Below are positions 38,916 through 49,672 of a stretch of 64,000 bases of DNA, piece after piece. Source of the DNA: Hyaloscypha bicolor E. Taxonomy: Eukaryota > Ascomycota > Leotiomycetes > Helotiales > Hyaloscyphaceae. The stretch spans positions 434,001-498,000 of the forward strand of contig NW_020194667.1 in the NCBI RefSeq assembly GCF_002865645.1. Direction: 5' to 3'. Each line of letters begins with the position of its first letter. Within the stretch, counting starts at the first letter, position 1. A model generated the notes under the pieces. The model saw only the letters and a program-made list of their open reading frames with translations. It searched no databases and was not told the origin of the DNA. A program made the position numbers and the translations under genes.

Positions 38916-40394
38916 TGGCATGTATTCATAGCATTTTCTTGGGGAAAGGGGTTGATCTGTTGATCCTCCGCCAACAATTTTTGACATGGGAACGGCGACA
39001 GGGGGAATTTTGGGAATATGCAATCAGAATGGGGAGGCATCATATCGACGCAGACGAGGACGAGTCTCAGCCAGCATCAGTCTTTATAGACTGCATCATG
39101 CTGAGACTTTCCCCGAAACCGTCTACATAAACAGTATTATTAGAGCAATAATACAAACTTTCCCATCTCTTGAATTGAAATGTATAATCCCTCCCGCGGC
39201 TGTCTGCCGAAAACGCACGGCAAGAACGGCACGCCAGGTCATACAAATCAGCAGCTCTTACCCCTGTCCACCAACATCCCGTCCAGAGATAATGCAGCAC
39301 TCTGGCGCAAGTCAACCAAACATCGTGGCACGGCCAAATACTTTAATTAATTATAGCAATTGGCCGGTAATTAAATTAAATTACGTCAGAACCTAATAAT
39401 TAAAATTAATTAATTAGTCACGTGAGAATACACACTAAGTTTAGTATCTAAGCAGTAAAATAAGGACTAAAATAAGATTTATATAAAATTTTACTTAGTT
39501 ATATATTAAGTTTTTTAAAGATAAAACTTAAAGAAAAGAGTATATAAGAAGAATAAACCTCGTGGTTTAACTATACGGGACGAGGCATATAAGGAATTAA
39601 TATATTTCAAGAAGAGAATTTAAAGAATAGAAATAAAGATAAAGAATAATTCTAATATAATTGAAGTTTATATAAGTAAAAATAAGTAAGATAAAGCTCT
39701 TAAAAAGGGATCTTAAAAATATAAGAAGTCTTAAAACGAATTAATTAAATTAATTATAAAAATTTGATTTTTTAAAGAGTAGTAATTAAATTACAATTTA
39801 TTATCTAATTAGAACTAATTACCTTGACTTTTTTGGACGGATTGTCACCAGTGGTCTTCAGGTTCGATTCGCAGATCTGGTACGGGCTGCTTGTCCAAAT
39901 CGCCGAGAAGGTGAAAAGAATCCAAGTATGCACGCAGCCCAACATAGAGAATTCTCCAAATACGTAGCAAAGAACAAGCACTCTGAGGCACACATTTCGG
40001 GACTGGGCCGCGATTCCTTTGACTAGATCATCAGGTCTCACCGTGGTGGAGACAGCCGCGGAGAACAAAGCACAGCTCAACGGTGAAGTGTTGAGATTGA
40101 TTCACTTGGGTCCTTAACACAAATTTATATATCCCGCGAATGGCCAGTCACAAACACCACGTAGTTGTGCGTTTTCGCAGGATTCATTTCCCCCGTCAGC
40201 TCTGCATTTCTTCACGCTCGCTCCCAGATTTGATTCGCTGCCCCTGAGAACCCCAGCCACCACCAGTAAACCCGGTCACTGTCAGCCTTGAGCACCCTTT
40301 TGAGGGGAAGCCCCCAAACCGCGGCCAACTCCCCATACCCAACCTTTACCGCGAGGGAGTCAATACCGCCAAGCTGGCGAGGAAGTTCAACATC
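38916..40394. other. Intergenic DNA with a short AT-rich patch
   Basis: No supportable gene. 39,330-39,830 is a 500-base AT-rich patch rich in TTAATTAA-type words, probably a small RIP-mutated repeat remnant. A 91-codon minus frame (39,805-40,080) with one hydrophobic segment was not accepted. A TTTATATAT box near 40,123-40,131 may serve the F-box gene. Confidence 0.5.
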
Positions 40395-42278
40395 ATGAAG
40401 TGGTTCAAGAAGAAGAAGTCTCGCACGTTAGAACCCGTCGAGGTTCTCCCTCGGAGCAACAGCTTGGCGCCACACGGAACCCCGCCTGTATCAAGTCAGC
40501 TATTGGCAAAGCTGCCTGGGCCCCTCCTCGAGCGCATCTTCTCCTTCGTGTGCCCGCACACCCAAGATGAGACCTACGAGAGCTGCGAGCAGTCTGCGGT
40601 TGATGTCGGGGATACTTGTATGCTCTGCGACCTGCGGGATCTCGCTCACTGCGCGCAAGTCTCGAGAAAATGGAGGGTGCATGCTTCAAATGTGCAGTGA
40701 GTACTCTCGAACCTTAGATGTGCGGCTGGCAGGGTTTGGGCTGATGGAGGTTCTGCAGGTACCACAGCATACGCATCGATGCCGTTCACTATTGCCCTCT
40801 TGAAGAAATCCTTGCTGAGAGGCGCAAACGCCGTTCCCGCATGAATCGAAATGCCGAACCCGAAGACACTGCTCAGGCGCGGCTGAAGCTGCTCTGTAGG
40901 ACGCTGGGGAACGACCAAGGAGGATTCGCCCTGAATGTACAATTTTTGAAGACGCCGTATATGACACGAGAGACATGCAAGCCGGATCTTGCGCGGGCCG
41001 TTCATGTTACCCCGAATCTAAGATATGTCGACCTTCCTGAAGGGCTGTTTACGGATGATCCGTCTTGCCATGCTTTGAAGGCGGAGATACAGGCGCGATG
41101 TCCAGATCTGAGGAAGATGTGCTATATGGGAGGAGCTGAGAAGAGCTTGGAGATGCTTGCGAGTGGGAGAATATGGACAAATCTGGAGGTGTTGGAGCTG
41201 TCAAGGTTGAATATGGATCCAACAATACTTCGTATGGTCCTGGGATCTCTACCTCAACTACACGCCCTGAAGGTCTCGGATATGAAAGCGTTCGACGATG
41301 ATCTATTCAAGTACAGCGATAATCTTCCTCCTTGGCCTCCTCTGGCAGAACTTATATTCGAAAATACTCCAAATCTTACGGCGGAAGGACTGATAGCATA
41401 CCTGTTCCGTTCTGACACCCAAGACTCTCTCAAGACGTTGTCTCTCACAACCACAGGCGTCCACCCATCGACACTACAACGGATCCTCTCCGTGGCTCCA
41501 GCCCTCCAACATCTCTCATTAATAGACACCGTATCCACCTCTTTTCCAGGCAACCAAAATGTCCAGCCCCTGAACTCTACATCTCTCAAAATATTCCATT
41601 ACGAAATCACATCGGCAACATCAGCAAACATATACACTAGCACTACTGCAAGCTACTACGATTACCTAAGATCCTCTCTCCTCTCCGGCGGGCTACCAAA
41701 ACTGAAGGAGCTTTACGTGCGAGGTACCCATCTCCCTTCCCTGCACTGTAACAGGAGCTAACAAAAAGTTTCTAGACCCAGATTTTGCAGACTCCCTAAT
41801 CGACCTCGCCCTCCCTCCACCACCCTTCGGCCACTCCCCCTCAGCCTCACAAGACCGAAACCCCTTCCACCACAACCAAACCAGTCGCCCCCTTTCATCC
41901 AACAACCCCTTCCTGTCACCCTCCTCCCCCAACTCCCCCTCGTCTCTCCCTTCACCAAGAGGTCTCCCCTCCTCCCTCGCAGTCTACAGCAAAGGCCTCG
42001 AGGAAATGGAATGGAATTTCTCTCGCGTTCAACCTCCCACCCTCCCCGGTCGCCGGGGCTCAGCCACCACTCCTCGTCCAGTGAGCAGTTATGGGTTGGA
42101 GAATTTGAGAGCGTGGAAAGATGAGAGAGGGGGTGTGAGAAAGAGTGTTGTTGTTGGAAATGGGTGGGGAGGGTTTCTGGCTGTGCCGGTTGATGGTGGT
42201 GGTGCGGGTGGGAGGCCGAGTAGCAGTGCGGGGGAGAGGGGGAAGAAGAGTGGGAGTAGTTACGATATGTTTCGTTGA
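40395..42278 (+). CDS. F-box protein with leucine-rich-like body
   Basis: Exons 40395-40696, 40759-41723 and 41776-42278 give 1,770 bases, 589 residues. Introns of 62 and 52 bases have GTGAGT...TGCAG and GTACCC...TCTAG ends, and both joins keep the frame. An F-box lies at about 37-100 (LLAKLPGPLLERIFSFV ... DLAHCAQVSRKWRVHAS) with an insertion rich in Asp/Glu/Cys between its helices. The middle contains loosely repeated leucine-rich segments (NLEVLELSRLNM, LHALKVSDM, SLKTLSLTTTGV, LQHLSLIDTV), as in F-box substrate receptors. The C-terminus is Ser/Pro/Gly-rich and probably disordered. Such proteins dock substrates to SCF ubiquitin ligases through Skp1. The target is unknown. The start ATG is followed by a basic patch, KWFKKKK. 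Confidence 0.85.
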
Positions 42279-43429
42279 TGGGAGTCGCGTCCCTGCTGCC
42301 ATCTGTCAAGTTTGGGAGGGGGCTTGGCGTTGAATTTTGGTGCGAGGATCTAGCCGGGAAAGAAAGAAAAAGGAGTGATCTATGTAATTTTTTTTGGAGC
42401 AATGTTTTGATAATAAAGACAGGGAGCAAGGAGGGCTGGAGGGAAGGAAGGAAGGAAAGAAGGAAAACGACCAGTTGCTTGCCCATGGGGGCCGTATTTT
42501 TTGCTCAAGCACACACGAGTTGAGCTCACACGGATACCATTTCAGTACTGACTTCGCTTCGTGTATTTATACTCACACGTCGTTGCTTAACAATCCACGC
42601 GATGCTTTACCTCGTCTCCTCATTCCCCTTTTTCATCAGTCAATCTTTGTTGCACATCGCCAACCCACGGCACGATCCGAACCGTTTCGAAGCGAGATCT
42701 GGTCATGTTATGCTTCACTGCGGGGACTTCTTTTCCAGGTTGGGAATTGTGCGGGGTCATTCATCATCATCATAATGTCATAGGCAAGGGACAATGAGGG
42801 GTGCGTGGGGGTCGCAAGATGAGGGTCGCCTGATGTCTTGATTTAGAAGGTGGCGTTTTAGCGAGGTTGTTGTCATGGGGGGTGGCTATGGGGAGTTTGA
42901 GCATTGTACAACTGAGCGTCCACCGTTGACACCAGCACGGTAGGTGCTGGGTTCTGTTATCCGAAAGACTCCTTAAAATATTTCTTAAAATTAGAACTTG
43001 ATGCACCTGTGCTTCTTTGACACCACGGAGTCTCAGATTTTGATAATTTTTATTACGTACACCACATCAGTCTTAAGTAGTGGTACCTAGCGATGGCCAA
43101 CGAAGATCCTATATCAAATGTGGCTGCGAGGTGAGTTGTAACGGGGCGAGCAAAAGTACGACACAACTGGCTATTATTGGACTGCCTGCTGGAAGGCAGT
43201 TATTTTGCATCTGTGGCTTGATCCCATGCAATGCATCGTCCTTTTGTTCGGCTAGCCAGCCAACTGATACCCCCAGCACAAAAGACCCTTCCCCAGCAAG
43301 TCTCAGTCATAAGGCTGCAGCAGGATATATATCTCGATCAGATATCGCTATCCATTAAACTTCCTCTACCATCGCGAAAGCCTCATAGCTCATCCCATCC
43401 ACTTCGTCGTTCCGATTACTTCTCAAATA
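42279..43429. other. Intergenic DNA
   Basis: No gene supported. A GGAAGGAA-type purine tract lies at about 42,421-42,470 just after the F-box gene. Overlapping open frames on both strands in 41.7-42.5 kb are shadows of the Pro/Ser-rich F-box tail and this tract. Confidence 0.55.
43323..43333 (+). promoter_or_regulatory. TATA-like box of the Clr5-domain gene
   Basis: GATATATATCT lies about 100 bases upstream of the ATG at 43,430, the expected distance for a fungal core promoter with a short leader. Confidence 0.4.
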
Positions 43430-45226
43430 ATGTCTTACACTTCTCCTTTCGCTCCTCCTTATGCTTCTGCTAGCACTGCCAACCTGATGGTAGTCGCGCC
43501 CTGCAAGGCCACTCCTACTGCAGAGAATTGGGAACGCCATCGTCCACTCATCAAACGTTTATACGCAGATGAAGGAATGAAGTTGAAGGAAGTCGTTGCT
43601 ATCATGGCTTCTCAACATGGACATAATGCCACGTCAATATGCCAATCCCATGCATGCAATCATTATCAGCTGACGTATCGCAGCCTCAAAATGTACAAAG
43701 ATCGAATCAAGAAATGGAGACTAGACAAGAAGAACAAAGAAGGCGACATGCTTGCGATCCTTCGCAAGAAAACGGAACGAGAAGCAGTCGGGAAATCGAG
43801 CTCGTTTCGGGTACGAGGTCAGCCCGTGGCCATCGAGGACGTCTATCACTACTTCAAACGGAAGAAGAATATGCGAGATCAAGAAGCATACAATGCTCCT
43901 ACGCCTTCTGATGTCTCCTGTCGAACGCCATCACCAGCCCCAACCGTGCCGCCTTTTGGGAATGACATCCAAATGATGACAACAAATCCTTTTTCGTGGC
44001 CAGATCAATTTGCGCAGCCCGAGGGAGCTCAATACGCCAACGCAACAGAGAATCTTGACGACACCGAAATAGATGGCATGGTGGTATCCACTCCTGAAAG
44101 GACCTTTTCCGAATACAATGAACAAATCTTACAATGTACCCTCCGCGACATGTACAACCTGATATCGAACAACGGAGACATTCCACGGTCTCCTTCCAAC
44201 CCACAGACTCTCCTCATACCCGAGCGTCTATTGCTCGCCATCAAGACATACGTGGATGGCTCTTTTGAACGAGGCTCCTGGATCACAGGAGAGGATGGAT
44301 ATTGCGTCGCCCTCGGCATGCCATCTAGCTCTCCTTTTAATTTTTGTGGCTACTGCCAGTCAGCTATGTCCCTACTAGACCGGGGTCTTCTTGTCGAGTT
44401 CCGAAGAATGCTATCAAAAGCGTTCAGTGTTGTCGACACTTTGATCCGAACCCAACATCCTCGAACTCTGGACTGTATCATAGATAGTGTGCTGTACCTT
44501 AGATTCAGAGAATGTCACGATATTGTTGAGTTGTTACTTGGGTACCTTTCCAGAATATCTATGATTTTGTTAACGAAAGATTGCCCCTTGGCTCGTATCT
44601 TGCGGCTCATTAGCATGCTTGAGATAGACTCGCTGGAACAAGGACTCACCGAGGCGTGGCGATGCGCGCTTAATGGTTTCGAAAAGGCTCTTGGGGAGTT
44701 GCATATATCGAGTCTGGACATCAATCTTGACTTCACCATACGTGTATACAGCCATTTAAGTGGTTCTGTGGTTGAAACCCATCTTCGAAGACTTCTCGCA
44801 CAGGCAGAGAAAGAATCAAGAATTTCGAAGTCGACCCTGCAGGTTATGGTTTGTTTGGGATGGAACCTGTATGACCAAAGCCAGTTTGCAGAAGCTGAGC
44901 AATTATTTCTAGATGTTCTCTCCCAAGCTTGGGGTAAAGGCTGGTATTTCCTGGAGGTCGATGCTTTAGGGCATCTTGCTCGCTCCCAACATCAACAGGA
45001 CAACAAGAGCTCGGCTGAGAAGAATCTACGACAATCTATTCAATGCACATGCGAAACGTGGGGCATGGCGGATCCATTGACCATTGGCCGTATGATTGTT
45101 TTGCTGGAATGGTTGCGCGAATGGGGACGAGAAGAGGAAGCAGACCAACTCCAAGCAGAGATAACTGAGGCGACAGGCCGGGATGATATTGATGAAGAAC
45201 TCGATGAAGAACTCGACGGGCACTGA
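43430..45226 (+). CDS. Clr5-domain protein
   Basis: Unspliced, the frame is 598 residues. A 51-base intron (43,633-43,683; GTCAAT ... GCTGAC ... CGCAG) is very likely, because its removal restores a continuous Clr5 domain with ATLKMYKDRIKKWRL and leaves 581 residues. The Clr5 domain (PF14420) spans about residues 34-80: Trp34, RPLIKRLYADEGMKLKEVVAIM, then the YKDRIKKW core. The rest is mainly helical, with weak TPR-like pairs in the C-terminal third (QSQFAEAEQLFLDVL, ALGHLARSQHQQD). It ends in an acidic tail (DEELDEELDGH). The domain is named after a fission yeast silencing factor; most filamentous-fungal members are uncharacterised and many lie in accessory regions. Confidence 0.82.
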   Translation: MSYTSPFAPPYASASTANLMVVAPCKATPTAENWERHRPLIKRLYADEGMKLKEVVAIMASQHGHNATSICQSHACNHYQLTYRSLKMYKDRIKKWRLDKKNKEGDMLAILRKKTEREAVGKSSSFRVRGQPVAIEDVYHYFKRKKNMRDQEAYNAPTPSDVSCRTPSPAPTVPPFGNDIQMMTTNPFSWPDQFAQPEGAQYANATENLDDTEIDGMVVSTPERTFSEYNEQILQCTLRDMYNLISNNGDIPRSPSNPQTLLIPERLLLAIKTYVDGSFERGSWITGEDGYCVALGMPSSSPFNFCGYCQSAMSLLDRGLLVEFRRMLSKAFSVVDTLIRTQHPRTLDCIIDSVLYLRFRECHDIVELLLGYLSRISMILLTKDCPLARILRLISMLEIDSLEQGLTEAWRCALNGFEKALGELHISSLDINLDFTIRVYSHLSGSVVETHLRRLLAQAEKESRISKSTLQVMVCLGWNLYDQSQFAEAEQLFLDVLSQAWGKGWYFLEVDALGHLARSQHQQDNKSSAEKNLRQSIQCTCETWGMADPLTIGRMIVLLEWLREWGREEEADQLQAEITEATGRDDIDEELDEELDGH

Positions 45227-45792
45227 AACTCTTTCAGGGGTACCTGCAATGTCTCTACAGCAGAAGCAGCAGTCACTCGGACTTCACCTTCAAGTTCCAG
45301 TTCTTCTGGCATTGCGGTTTTATATCATTGTTGGTCGCTATGCAAACAATTTGGGAAGTTCTCCAAAAGTTCTTGGCAAGACCGCGAAAGGCGAGAGAAT
45401 CGATACTTGAGGCATGCCGTCACCATACATGCCGTTGCGCCAAATCGAGGTTAGGGGTTAGGCGATTTCTCGGGGCTGAGATTTGTAGATGGTGGCCTCC
45501 ATAGCTTGACATTGCAATCACGAGGCATTGTTCTCTAGAAGCCGCTTTACTCCATACGCTCCAAGCCTCTCGGACACCCTTGTTGCGTAATTATGAGAGA
45601 CGCTTGCCAGTGACTGCGAGCAAGATATCTGGTGGTGGACCATGTTTGAAGAGTGTTATTTATCAAGTGAAATTGCGATATTCAATGCGGATTTCTCCTA
45701 TTATGCAACTGTATTTCTCGGAAGTTTCAAGTTAATTCAGACTCCTTCTGCACTTCCTTCTCGAAGTTCTGGGCAAATTGCACCAAAGATCT
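45227..45792. other. Intergenic DNA between convergent genes
   Basis: 3' flanks of the Clr5-domain gene and of the minus-strand membrane-protein pseudogene. No coding or structural signal was recognised. Confidence 0.5.
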
Positions 45793-46515
45793 TCACTCTC
45801 TGCTAATTCCAGCCTGCACCCGTCTCTCGAAACAGATCCAACTCAACATATAATTCCCCGCCACAGACGCCATGAAACACCCAAAGAACACCGCAATCCT
45901 CTTCTCATCGCCCCACTCAAGGGCATTCTTTGCAGTAGCAAAACCCCATATGACAAAAAATCATGACCGGCCAGCCTAGAAGCATGCGTGGAATCTGCCA
46001 AACGTGTAGCTGAAGTTTCAACGGCCGCCACTTCACCGGCTCGGCACTTTCAACATTTAAAGGCGATGGAGTTTTTTGAGCTGGGGTGATAGGCGGAGGG
46101 TTGAGGACAAAGGTTCTCCCAGCAAGTGCCGAATCTTGTGTTTTGCTGACTCGCTGCTGTTTATTCGCGCTAAGGCTATAGCTTGCTGTGCTGCGAGGGA
46201 TAGAGACATTACTCCGAAAAGAAGTGAGGTGAGCCAGACTGCGCGCAATGTCCAAGGTAATGTAACGGGCTTGGCGAGGGATGAGGTGACGACTGAGGAG
46301 AGAAGTGCAGCCTGTAGCTCGTGAGATTCTGGGAAGGAGATGTATTTAGGGTGAGCTTACTACTATCCCGATAAAATTGAGTTCGTACAATGTGGTTTCT
46401 TTCCAATTTTTGATTGCATCGTCTAAATCGTATCCAGGGGTGGAAAAAGAGACTGATATGGGAAGGAGAGTTGGGCTAATATGCCCAAGGCGCGTTGAGC
46501 TGTATTGGCGGACAT
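45793..46515 (-). pseudogene. Multi-span membrane protein, frameshifted
   Basis: From ATG at 46,515 the minus strand encodes, in pieces, AQRALGILAQLSFP, then in a new frame GYDLDDAIKNWKETTLYELN and FIGIV. A 49-base intron follows (46,360-46,312, GTAAGC...CTACAG), then AALLSSVVTSSLAKPV, TLRAVWLTSLLFGVMSLSLA and AAQQAIALAR. A second shift leads to PVKWRPLKLQLHVWQIPRML and a third, in a T6 run near 45.95 kb, leads to FVIWGFATAKNALEWGDEKR and VAGNYMLSWICFERRV before TGA at 45,795. The hydrophobic pattern and the GYDLxxAxxxW...LYELxFIG phrase fit a fungal membrane-protein family of unknown function. Three frameshifts mark it as dead, barring assembly errors in homopolymers. Confidence 0.65.
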
Positions 46516-47795
46516 CTTGCGCGATTCCTCACTGATCGGGAACTATCGAGGTGCTCTGACTGTTCTTAATTCTGAATATCGGTGGCTGCGCTGGAATTTT
46601 CACAGGGCTGGAGCGAGGTGCGGCTGGTTACACAAGAGCTGAGACTTGCAACTGGTGGCGTCCAAAGCATGCAATCCCGGGCTCTTTCCCCAAGCCACCC
46701 CGTACGGAAAACCGCTCCCGGCTTCCATAACCCAGTTCGCCTCACTAAAAATCTGTGTCGCACCCTACGAAAAAGTCAAGCACTAAATTTTTAGTACCTA
46801 CAGCCTATAATTAAGCGACCGCAACCCTATAGTTTAGCGATGAGAAGCCTATAATTATAGCGCTTACGCACGGCTCTTAAAGTTGCTTTCCACTTCTCTC
46901 TTTCCGCCATCCCTCCTTACCCCCCTCTCTTACCCTTATACTTATATATATATATATATATATAAGAATTGAAGAGAGAAAGTAAATATTCTAAGTAGTA
47001 GTAGAGGCGTGGTCGTAGGCGTACCAGTAGCAGGGAAGCGCGGGCGATTTTTGGTAAGGTGAGAATCATAGAAGCGAGAAGCGGAATGCGCGCTGGCACA
47101 TCACGCCGGCCTTACTCCTATGACTTTTTGGTAATGTTGGAATTCCCATATTTGGTTTGCAGCAAATTGCTTGTGTTGCCGGACACTATCCACCACCAAG
47201 CTTCTAATCCCGCTGTGCTGGTCGTTCTTGGGCTCTAATTGAACACGATTCTGAGAAATTACGGGGCCACGGGCAGTTTCGAAACCTGGAATGATCTTAG
47301 GTCTATGATTCAGGACTTACCACCTAATATTTTCAGAAGCCAGTATCATACTGGGGAATCTATATTGACTGCGACTGCCGAACGCTCACAGATAACATTG
47401 GTTCTGGGAAAGTCTTCAGTGTCGAAGCAAGGAGGAGACTAAAAGCCTCTCTCGTGACGTCCAGTGGGTCCTATCGTGGAAAGGGCAATTGCACAGCAAG
47501 TTGCGAAGTTTGCCGCGATTTGTCGCCCTGTCCGTTGTTCCCGATCGGCTCCCGAGGCGCGAAGCCAGAAACTCATGGTTTGTCTCTCGTGTGCCAAATT
47601 TTGCAAAGGTACAGATTAAGCACAACTTCTAAACAATTCATGGCTATGATACTTGAAAATTCTGATGAGGGTGACATATTGCGTGTTTTATATGGCTCTA
47701 AGTTCCCCCAGAAAGTACCCGGAAAAGAAGATACCTGCACACTGATTGGCAGTGCTTTAATGAAGATTTGGGGGGGTCTTCTGGGTAAGTTACGC
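46516..47795. other. Non-coding DNA
   Basis: No gene supported. A (TA)11 microsatellite lies at 46,943-46,964. Near 46.79-46.86 kb the words GCCTATAATTA and TAGCG recur, probably transposon debris. The 145-codon frame at 47,454-47,891 runs into the inverted-repeat element and shows no family resemblance. Confidence 0.5.
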
Positions 47796-48051
47796 GCCTA
47801 CCCGAGAAAGTCTGTGTTTTTAGAGCATTTCGTTGATAATTATCCACTAACGCGAACTTTGATAATTTTACCTTATATCGCAATTATTTAGAATAAGGTC
47901 TTTAAACTTGATTTGGTTTCTTTTATCTTATGTGCTCAAGTTTAAAGGCAGTATACTTAATAGTTATTATATAAATAGGAGGCAAAGCCGTTGACTTTGG
48001 TTTCGCGAGGCCTGGAAATATCGCTAAAAACGCAGACTTTCTCGGGTAGGC
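47796..48051. mobile_element. Short inverted-repeat element (MITE-like)
   Basis: A 256-base segment whose 28-base ends (47,796-47,823 and the complement of 48,024-48,051) match at 27 of 28 positions. They begin GCCTACCCGAGAAAGTCTG. There is no coding capacity. Size and ends fit a miniature inverted-repeat transposable element. No target-site duplication was recognised directly outside these ends, so the true boundary may lie a few bases beyond. Confidence 0.65.
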
Positions 48052-48455
48052 TCTGGTGGGCTCGTTAGGCTCGCTTTCCATCACAATATTTTCATTGAGG
48101 AAGAACAACTTCTCTGACTCTAACTCGCCGACATTTCAATAGGATACACTACAGCCATAGCAGACCTGGACTGCACAGAAACCCTCCAGCAGTATCTCTC
48201 CTCAGTCTCATTGGCTCAAAAATGTCTCGGATTTGAACATTACCAACATTCTAGGCAGCGATTGTCGCCCCACCTCCTCATTATCAGCGCACCCGCCCCC
48301 ACTGTTCTTGCTCCCTCGCCCAGAATTTCATATCCTCCGAGTCCAGCTTCATCATCAATACAGCCTTAAGATCATTCCAACCCCCCGCCCCCCCTTCTCC
48401 CCCAAATGCAAGATTCGCGCAATCACTCGCAATTTTAGGGACACCTCCCCTCACC

Positions 48456-49027
48456 ATGACCCGCCCCATCCACCTCCTCGTCTTCCCAACCCGCGCCTCA
48501 AAGATAAACGGAACTCGATCACACTGGGCTTTGTTCATTCCTTATACCACCGATTCCTCGGTTGGGAAACTGATTCAAGTCCTTGGAACCCCGTTCACTG
48601 GGTATGGACTAGAATTCAAACGCAACTACAACCTTACCCTCATCACTGAGAAACTCGAGAAAGTTTTCTTGGGAGAGGTGGCTGAGAAATGGGTCCAAGC
48701 TGACGACGACGAGGCAGGAGATGGAAAAACAATAACGGACGTGACTCCCAGGGATGAGATCGAGAGATTGGCGAAACGGATTGAGGTGCCAGGTATTAGT
48801 AAGGAGCCTTTGAATCCCCTAGTGGTATGTGTGATTGAGGGAGAGCACTATGAGGTGTCAGTTGCTGATTTAACTAGGGAAGGAGATGTCAGGAGTGGAC
48901 TAGAGAACTTGTCGAGGTTCTCATTGGGAAAGGAATTTTGAATGAGGGTGCCATCGGAGTTCTGGATCGAGTGAAGGCTGCTGAAGGAAAGGGTACAGGG
49001 GGTAGCGAAGGTCCGACTGGTGCTTAA
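48456..49027 (+). CDS. Small uncharacterised fungal protein (SHWALFIP type)
   Basis: Exons 48456-48824 and 48893-49027 (68-base intron, GTATGT...TGTCAG) give 167 residues. Splicing replaces the unlikely read-through tail with EWTRELVEVLIGKGILNEGA, which fits the hydrophobic C-terminal helix of the family I recall. Conserved-looking features are IHLLVFPTR, SHWALFIPY, GKLIQVLG and GLEFKRNYNL. Relatives usually have a Cys shortly before the C-terminal Trp; here that position is Val-Glu-Trp. The His and the usual Cys recall NlpC/LRAT-like folds, but this is speculation. No signal peptide. Enzymatic activity is unproven. Confidence 0.65.
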
Positions 49028-49565
49028 ATCGACCAGTCTAGATTAAGGTCTCTAGATCTCGGGTGACAAGGGAGATTCTAAATGTACCAGGCCGTGTATA
49101 TCAGATAACGAAGTGGTATTTTGAAAGCCTCATTGGATGGGAATTGCAATCCGGTTCTCTTATATTGAAATTTGTTTTTCTGTCTGGCGATTTCGAAGAA
49201 AAAAAACATGATTTGTATATTTGATAGTTTTATCATTCGAAATGGGGTCACAGCAAGTGCCTCGCCAAACATTCCCCGCAGCGGCTCGTTTCTGGCCATC
49301 CCGCTTTTCCCCTGTGCAAGGCGAGATAACCGAGAAGCCAATCGAAGAGCGCAAACATCGCCCAGTCTCAGGGGTCTTGCCATACTTGGTTAAATACCCT
49401 ATTTCAAGGCGTTCAGCTCGTTCCAAAAGCGATGTAGTGTGTTGTGGTCGCAAGAACCCGCATCAAGAGGATTGGTAAAGCTTGTATCCCTCCCGTGTCC
49501 GGGAAATAAAAGCTTGTTCTAGATTCGATATGCTTTGTTTTCTGACCCGTGACGGCTCCAGGCTT

Positions 49566-49571
49566 TATATA
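49566..49571 (+). promoter_or_regulatory. TATA box of the secreted-protein gene
   Basis: TATATA in a CTTTATATAGA context about 100 bases upstream of ATG 49,673, followed by a C/T-rich leader. Confidence 0.45.
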
Positions 49572-49672
49572 GATATGGCATTGGGTATTACGGTGCCTCC
49601 GTCCAAATTCTCCTACTTTCTCACCTCGATCTCTCCATTACATCCATCGAACAACTCTGAGTTTTGCGCGCT

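Noticed and set aside
39830..39890. tRNA-like GGTTCGATTC motif
   Set aside because: The flanking bases do not form a T-stem and no acceptor or anticodon stem fits.
39805..40080. 91-codon minus frame with one hydrophobic segment
   Set aside because: No recognisable family, poor context and overlap with the AT-rich patch; too weak to list as a gene.
41758..42486. 242-codon minus frame overlapping the F-box gene
   Set aside because: It is the antisense of the Pro/Ser/Gly-rich F-box tail and a GGAA tract; the spliced F-box frame explains the region better.
47454..47891. 145-codon plus frame
   Set aside because: It runs into the inverted-repeat element, and its C-terminal part is encoded by that element's left end.
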